From the NCBI RefSeq assembly GCF_025833875.1, contig NZ_JAOYOD010000001.1, forward strand, positions 3,162,001 through 3,226,000: 64,000 bases of DNA, given 5' to 3'. This stretch comes from Reichenbachiella ulvae (GTDB taxonomy: Bacteria; Bacteroidota; Bacteroidia; Cytophagales; Cyclobacteriaceae). This document shows, in pieces, positions 60,257 through 64,000 of the stretch. The number at the start of each line of letters is the position of its first letter. Within the stretch, counting starts at the first letter, position 1. The translations under genes were made by a program, and so were the position numbers. The notes under the pieces were generated by a model, which searched no databases, had not been told where the DNA came from, and saw only the letters and a program-made list of their open reading frames with translations.

Positions 60257-61006
60257 CTATTTATACCAATCCAATAGTACTACGTTTACCTTTTGGCTTC
60301 CTTCATTCACAGTAGCTTTGAACTTTTGGATATCACTCAAACCTCCTTTGCCTCTGTAGTGATAGGGTATCACGATATTCGGTAGAAAATCCAGGGTAGC
60401 ATCTGCCGCAGCATCGACATCCATGGTGTAAGGCAGATTCATACACACGAAAGCCAAATCAATTTTTTTCAACTCACGCATTTCCACGATATCTTCTGTA
60501 TCTCCTGATACATAGACTCTTTTACCTCCTATGGTCAATACATAACCATTGCCTCTCCCTTTGGTATGGCGAGAACTTTCGTCTTCAGGCAAATTGTACA
60601 TCGGCAATGCTTCTATATTAATGCCGAGAAGTTCTTTACTCTCTCCATTGCCTAATATTAAGATGTCACCAAACTCCTCTCCCAACTGATCAGCTACAGC
60701 CTGAGGTGCAACAATCTGAATGTCCTTAGCCCCCATAGCAGTCAAGGTCTCCTTGTTCATGTGATCTCCATGGATATCCGTAATTAGGATTAAATTAGGC
60801 TTAGACAGTCCCTCAAATGCCTCTACCCCACCTGTCGGGTCTGTAACTATATTCAGATCTCGATAACTGATCATCATGGTGGCATGCTGGATTGGGGTGA
60901 TCAAAATATCCCCATCCGAAGCTTTGAGGGAAAAAGTATTGTCCTGAGCAAAGGTTAAAGTGCAAAGACTTAAACAAAGAAGAGTACAGATGAATTTCAT
61001 AAACAA
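60257..61006 (-). CDS. Secreted metallo-beta-lactamase-fold hydrolase (UlaG-like)
   Basis: 249 aa with a signal peptide (LCLSLCTLTFAQD), so exported. The fold motifs are ITPIQHATMMISYRDLNIVT, ILITDIHGDHMNKETLTAMG (HxDH with His, Asp, His), YVSGDTEDI and IVIPYHYRGKGG. This is the UlaG/RomA-like group of MBL hydrolases. Members act on lactones or nucleotides, but the exported form is uncharacterised. It has no close partner: a repeat tract separates it from the radical SAM gene. Confidence 0.9.
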   Translation of the reverse strand: MFMKFICTLLCLSLCTLTFAQDNTFSLKASDGDILITPIQHATMMISYRDLNIVTDPTGGVEAFEGLSKPNLILITDIHGDHMNKETLTAMGAKDIQIVAPQAVADQLGEEFGDILILGNGESKELLGINIEALPMYNLPEDESSRHTKGRGNGYVLTIGGKRVYVSGDTEDIVEMRELKKIDLAFVCMNLPYTMDVDAAADATLDFLPNIVIPYHYRGKGGLSDIQKFKATVNEGSQKVNVVLLDWYK

Positions 61007-61111
61007 GGTGATTTATATGGTTCAGAAAGGTACAAAATTTTGACTAAAATCAGCAGCAGAAACTCCACCCAAACAGCAAAGTGTACCCTGGAAGAACGAC
61101 CCAAACCATAA

Positions 61112-61199
61112 TGGCAGACTGCCAGTCAATCAGCGGTCCAGGTGACCAGAAGACTAAAGGACAAGAAGACTAGCGGACCAGAAGACCAGAAAACCAACA
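61112..61199. repeat. 8-bp periodic degenerate repeat (ACCAGAAG type)
   Basis: Ten or more 8-bp units follow in register: GGCAGACT, GCCAGTCA, ATCAGCGG, TCCAGGTG, ACCAGAAG, ACTAAAGG, ACAAGAAG, ACTAGCGG, ACCAGAAG, ACCAGAAA, ACCAACAT. Units starting AC at 61145, 61153, 61161, 61169, 61177, 61185 and 61193 show the exact step. The tract ends at the stop of the radical SAM gene. Confidence 0.8.
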
Positions 61200-62264
61200 T
61201 TAAAACAAATTCAACTGATTCTCAGAGGCGCGTCGAAAAAGAGATCGATTCAAAGGCTCCATCTTACCATCAAGCTTATATTTCTTGATCGCTAGTTTAA
61301 ACATCTTAGAAATTTGATTGGCATGCTCTCCCTCTCCCCGCATCCGCGTTTTGAAACGGCTGTCATTCAGTTGACCACCATGCAACTCCATGATCTGATT
61401 CAGCACTTTTTCTTTTCGATCAGGGTAGTGAGTTTCCAGCCACTGCTCAAATAATTGGCCAATGACACCATTCAATCTCACGACGGTATGACTCAGGGCG
61501 CCTGCCCCATTTTCAGCTGCCTTTTCGGCAATCTTCATGATCTCCTGATTGTTGATCGATGGGATCACAGGTGCCATCATGACCATCACAGGTATTCCAG
61601 ATTCAGAAAGCCTGCGCACCGCATTGAAACGCAAGCCTGAAGTGGAGGTTCTTGGCTCTAGTCGCTCCCTGAGTTTCTCATTGAGCGAAGTGATGGAAAT
61701 CGCTACTCGGACTAAATTCAACTCTGCCAACTGCTCCAAAATATCCAGATCCCTCAAAACCATGGCATTTTTAGTAATGATACCGACAGGGTTTCTGTAT
61801 TCAAGACAGATCTGTAGCAAACTACGTGTGATCTCTAGCTTTCGCTCGATCGGCTGATAGCAGTCGGTATTGCCCGACAGCATGATGGGCTGCCCCTTCC
61901 AACTCTTACTGTCCAATTTTTTTCTGAGCAAAGCCGCAGCTTGATGCTTGACTAAAATTTTGCTTTCAAAATCACGACCCGCACTGTAGCCCCAGTACTC
62001 ATGAGAATTGCGCGCATAGCAATAAATACATCCATGCTCACAGCCCTGGTAGGGATTCATCGAATACTCAAATGGCAAATCAGGACTGGTGACTTTATTG
62101 ACAATCGTCTTTGGATAGATCTTCTGAAAAGCCGTTTTCTTCTTTAGTGTTTCTCCATTGAGATGTAGGTGTTCATAGAACTCCTGGTCCATCTCAACCT
62201 CACCTTTCAGGAACTGATTGTGTGGATTACTTTGCGCGCCTCGTCCGTTATTTTGATCTAACAT
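61200..62264 (-). CDS. PA0069-family radical SAM protein
   Basis: 354 aa with the radical SAM cluster motif CxxxCxxC at Cys75, Cys79 and Cys82 (YQGCEHGCIYCYARNSHEYW), followed by the SAM-site segments GNTDCYQPIERKLEITRSLL and GIITKNAMVLRDLDIL. The C-terminal GGQLNDSRFKTRMRGEG is typical of the PA0069/SPL-related group, a relative of spore photoproduct lyase with unknown substrate. Length is normal. It lies alone between the 8-bp repeat tract and rmuC. Confidence 0.93.
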   Translation of the reverse strand: MLDQNNGRGAQSNPHNQFLKGEVEMDQEFYEHLHLNGETLKKKTAFQKIYPKTIVNKVTSPDLPFEYSMNPYQGCEHGCIYCYARNSHEYWGYSAGRDFESKILVKHQAAALLRKKLDSKSWKGQPIMLSGNTDCYQPIERKLEITRSLLQICLEYRNPVGIITKNAMVLRDLDILEQLAELNLVRVAISITSLNEKLRERLEPRTSTSGLRFNAVRRLSESGIPVMVMMAPVIPSINNQEIMKIAEKAAENGAGALSHTVVRLNGVIGQLFEQWLETHYPDRKEKVLNQIMELHGGQLNDSRFKTRMRGEGEHANQISKMFKLAIKKYKLDGKMEPLNRSLFRRASENQLNLF

Positions 62265-62327
62265 AGCATTCTCGAATCTCGATTCAAAAATGCTAATTAT
62301 TTTAGTTTTTAACTAAATATTATAGCT

Positions 62328-63662
62328 TTATTCTCCAGACCTTTCCAGTAATTTTGGATCCATGTTTTTAGAAGCCTTGGCTCCTAGCTTTTTCATGTCC
62401 TCGGCTCGCTTCACCAGATTCCCCGTTCCGTCATAGAGTTTTTTAGCCGACTCCTTATAGGCCTTTTGTGTCTGATCCAGATGACGACCGATTCCCTTTA
62501 TATCTTCCACGAAAGCCACAAACTTATCGTACAGCGCACCTCCCTGTCGGGCAATCTCGATGGCATTTCGATTTTGGTACTCCTGCTTCCAGATACTCGC
62601 TATCGTTCGTAGTGTAGCAATCAGGGTCGCAGGGCTCACGATGACGATATTCTTGGCATACGCATCGTTGAATAGCTCAGGATCTTTTTGAACCGCTATG
62701 GAAAAAGCCGGTTCGACAGGGATAAACATTAGCACAAAATCCAGTCCCTCAACTCCGTAGAGGTTTTGATAATTTTTCTCACTCAAACCCTTGATATGAG
62801 CACGCAGGGATAGCAAGTGCGATTTGATTTGCGCCTCTTTCTCCCCCGTATCATCCGTATTGGCATAACGCTCATAGGCAATCAAAGAAACTTTAGAGTC
62901 CACAATCACACTCTTCTGATCTGGCAGTTGTACTACCACATCGGGCTGGTAGCGATTGCCTTCTTCGTCTTTTAAGGATTGCTGAATAAAATACTCTCTT
63001 CCCTTCTCAAGTCCCGACTTTTCGAGAATACTCTCAAGAATGAATTCGCCCCAGTTACCTTGGGCCTTTGTATCTCCTTTGAGGGCTTTGACTAGATTCT
63101 CTGCTTCTTTGGTGATCTTCTGATTCAGCTCTTTGAAGCCTGAGATTTGCTCTTTCAGGGCAGAGTTTCTTTCTATACTTTCCTTATTGGTTTGCTCGAC
63201 TTTCTTCTCAAACTCGACAATTTTATCCCCTAGTGGCTTGAGCAGTTCGCCAACCTGCAGCTTGTTTTGATCTGTAAACTTCTTGCTTTTTTCCTCGAAA
63301 ATCTCGTTGGCCAGATTCTTAAATTCTGCAGAAAATTTCTCCTTAATTTCATTCAGCTCCTGCTTCTGCGTTTTCAGATTCTCCTGCAGATTCTTGTAAT
63401 CAGACTCCAAACGGGCATACTGGTTGCTCAGGTGTAGCTTCTTATCTCTTTCGGTTCTTAGCTCTTCATTGATAGTGTTGATGTCCTTGCCCAGCTTTTC
63501 TGAACGATCGCGCTCGGCTGTCAATTGGTATTCCAGCTCCTTTGCTTTGAGCTGATCATCGGACTGTCCGCTATTCTGAAACTTAGATTTGGCCATGAAC
63601 CAGGCAATCACTGCGCCCAACACAAGACCAGTCAACAGGTAGATAAAATGAAATGCTTCCAT
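62328..63662 (-). CDS. rmuC: DNA recombination protein RmuC
   Basis: 444 aa. An N-terminal membrane anchor (FIYLLTGLVLGAVIAWFMA) is followed by a long coiled coil (about 35-185) and the RmuC nuclease-like domain (about 195-400), with AQGNWGEFILESILEKSGLE, EGNRYQPDVVVQLPDQKSVI, VDSKVSLIAYERY and GLDFVLMFIPVEPAF. The Asp-x-Lys of VDSK matches the PD-(D/E)xK core. RmuC limits inversions at short inverted repeats, which is of note in a genome full of palindromic repeats. It is monocistronic. Confidence 0.93.
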   Translation of the reverse strand: MEAFHFIYLLTGLVLGAVIAWFMAKSKFQNSGQSDDQLKAKELEYQLTAERDRSEKLGKDINTINEELRTERDKKLHLSNQYARLESDYKNLQENLKTQKQELNEIKEKFSAEFKNLANEIFEEKSKKFTDQNKLQVGELLKPLGDKIVEFEKKVEQTNKESIERNSALKEQISGFKELNQKITKEAENLVKALKGDTKAQGNWGEFILESILEKSGLEKGREYFIQQSLKDEEGNRYQPDVVVQLPDQKSVIVDSKVSLIAYERYANTDDTGEKEAQIKSHLLSLRAHIKGLSEKNYQNLYGVEGLDFVLMFIPVEPAFSIAVQKDPELFNDAYAKNIVIVSPATLIATLRTIASIWKQEYQNRNAIEIARQGGALYDKFVAFVEDIKGIGRHLDQTQKAYKESAKKLYDGTGNLVKRAEDMKKLGAKASKNMDPKLLERSGE

Positions 63663-63783
63663 GCAACAAATCTAGACAGAGCCATCCAAATGAGACGACC
63701 TGTCAATTGCTTTCTTTGACAGAAAATCAAAAGCCTGTCCGCTAAAATTTCTTTCTGTCTATAAATCTTCCCAACTTTTCGGA

Positions 63784-64000
63784 ATGAAGTCAATCCCTAT
63801 CTATCTCACACTGCTTTTTCTGGCTTTGAGTGCCTGCAAAAATCACAAAGCGCCGAAAAAGGAAAACAAAGATTACGGTGATTTTGAGATATCGTCCTAC
63901 ACTCCGGATACACTCTATCGCTTTTGCGGAAATGAACTCCAGCTCCTTCCCAAAAACACCACCGATCAATACAGCTACTTTGTGCGAGGCGCCAAACTCA
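63784..64000 (+). CDS. Lipoprotein (N-terminal part, cut by window end)
   Basis: The frame opens at the ATG at 63784 and is open to the window end (72 codons). It begins with a lipoprotein signal (IYLTLLFLALSACKN; lipobox LSAC, lipid Cys 18), a Lys-rich linker (HKAPKKENKDYG) and a mature part starting FEISSYTPDTLYRFCGNELQ. No family can be assigned from this piece. It is divergent from rmuC with 121 bp between the starts. Confidence 0.75.
   Translation, partial: MKSIPIYLTLLFLALSACKNHKAPKKENKDYGDFEISSYTPDTLYRFCGNELQLLPKNTTDQYSYFVRGAKL

Overview
The window looks like chromosomal DNA of a Bacteroidota bacterium, probably of the order Cytophagales. The evidence is the set of lineage-typical families (DUF4290 next to murA, DUF2911, DUF4251, DUF5117-type metalloprotease, long-form IspG, half-size YeeE pairs, C-terminal-domain TonB proteins), promoters carrying the Bacteroidota -7 box TAnnTTTG, few Shine-Dalgarno sequences, and the intergenic repeat family with the GGCTAGGGGGAT core. 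The genus cannot be fixed from the sequence alone.

Region 1 (1-5045) is the end of an integrated mobilizable element: a mobilization-protein fragment at the window edge, a degenerate TOPRIM (primase-like) protein, an unknown membrane/coiled-coil/zinc-knuckle protein with an unknown partner, an excisionase-like HTH protein, a divergent phage-type repressor and a tyrosine recombinase. Its edge is a 48-nt tRNA-Met(CAT) 3' piece with a terminator, fused in frame to a type I specificity subunit (hsdS) that is cut after its first half. hsdM follows intact; hsdR is not in the window.

Region 2 (7.4-8.4 kb) is gene-free and holds two adjacent arrays with a strict 21-bp period but different cores. A third 21-bp array with another core lies at 39.3-39.6 kb. 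Several other intergenic stretches carry degenerate 7-bp or 8-bp periodic repeats.

Region 3 (8.5-24.7 kb) is dominated by sulfur and thiol chemistry: trxA, a rhodanese-YeeE-YeeE operon, a second rhodanese, and a long operon starting with a CstB-like persulfide dioxygenase/rhodanese fusion, followed by an ArsR regulator, TolC/adaptor/RND efflux genes, a small PII-like protein and a DUF2892 membrane protein. An ISAs1-like insertion sequence (17-bp inverted repeats, 10-bp target duplication, frameshifted transposase) sits inside an intergenic palindrome between the last of these and the second rhodanese. metX and metZ (homoserine acetylation and sulfide incorporation) follow at 25-27 kb.

The most informative regulatory signal is the palindrome GTAAC-N4-GTTAC. 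It occurs upstream of the rhodanese-YeeE operon, the CstB-like operon, a SulP transporter at 43.3-45.0 kb and, with one degenerate half, trxA. In all four cases its centre is exactly 33 bp upstream of the centre of a -7 box. A Crp/Fnr regulator with a Cys-Cys pair is encoded directly upstream of sulP, so it is the best candidate activator of a sulfur-stress regulon spread over the window.

Region 4 (27-64 kb) is mostly conserved chromosome: SSS and AGCS sodium symporters, an alkyltransferase-like protein, mltG, a Sua5/YrdC protein, clpC, DUF4290-murA (with the active-site Cys replaced by Asp), the YceD-rpmF-fabH-efp-accB-accC block for ribosome and fatty-acid synthesis, a secreted three-gene beta-barrel cluster whose last gene is frameshifted, a secreted zinc metalloprotease, ispG, an aldo/keto reductase, small conserved proteins, a radical SAM protein, rmuC, and the start of a lipoprotein gene cut by the window end.
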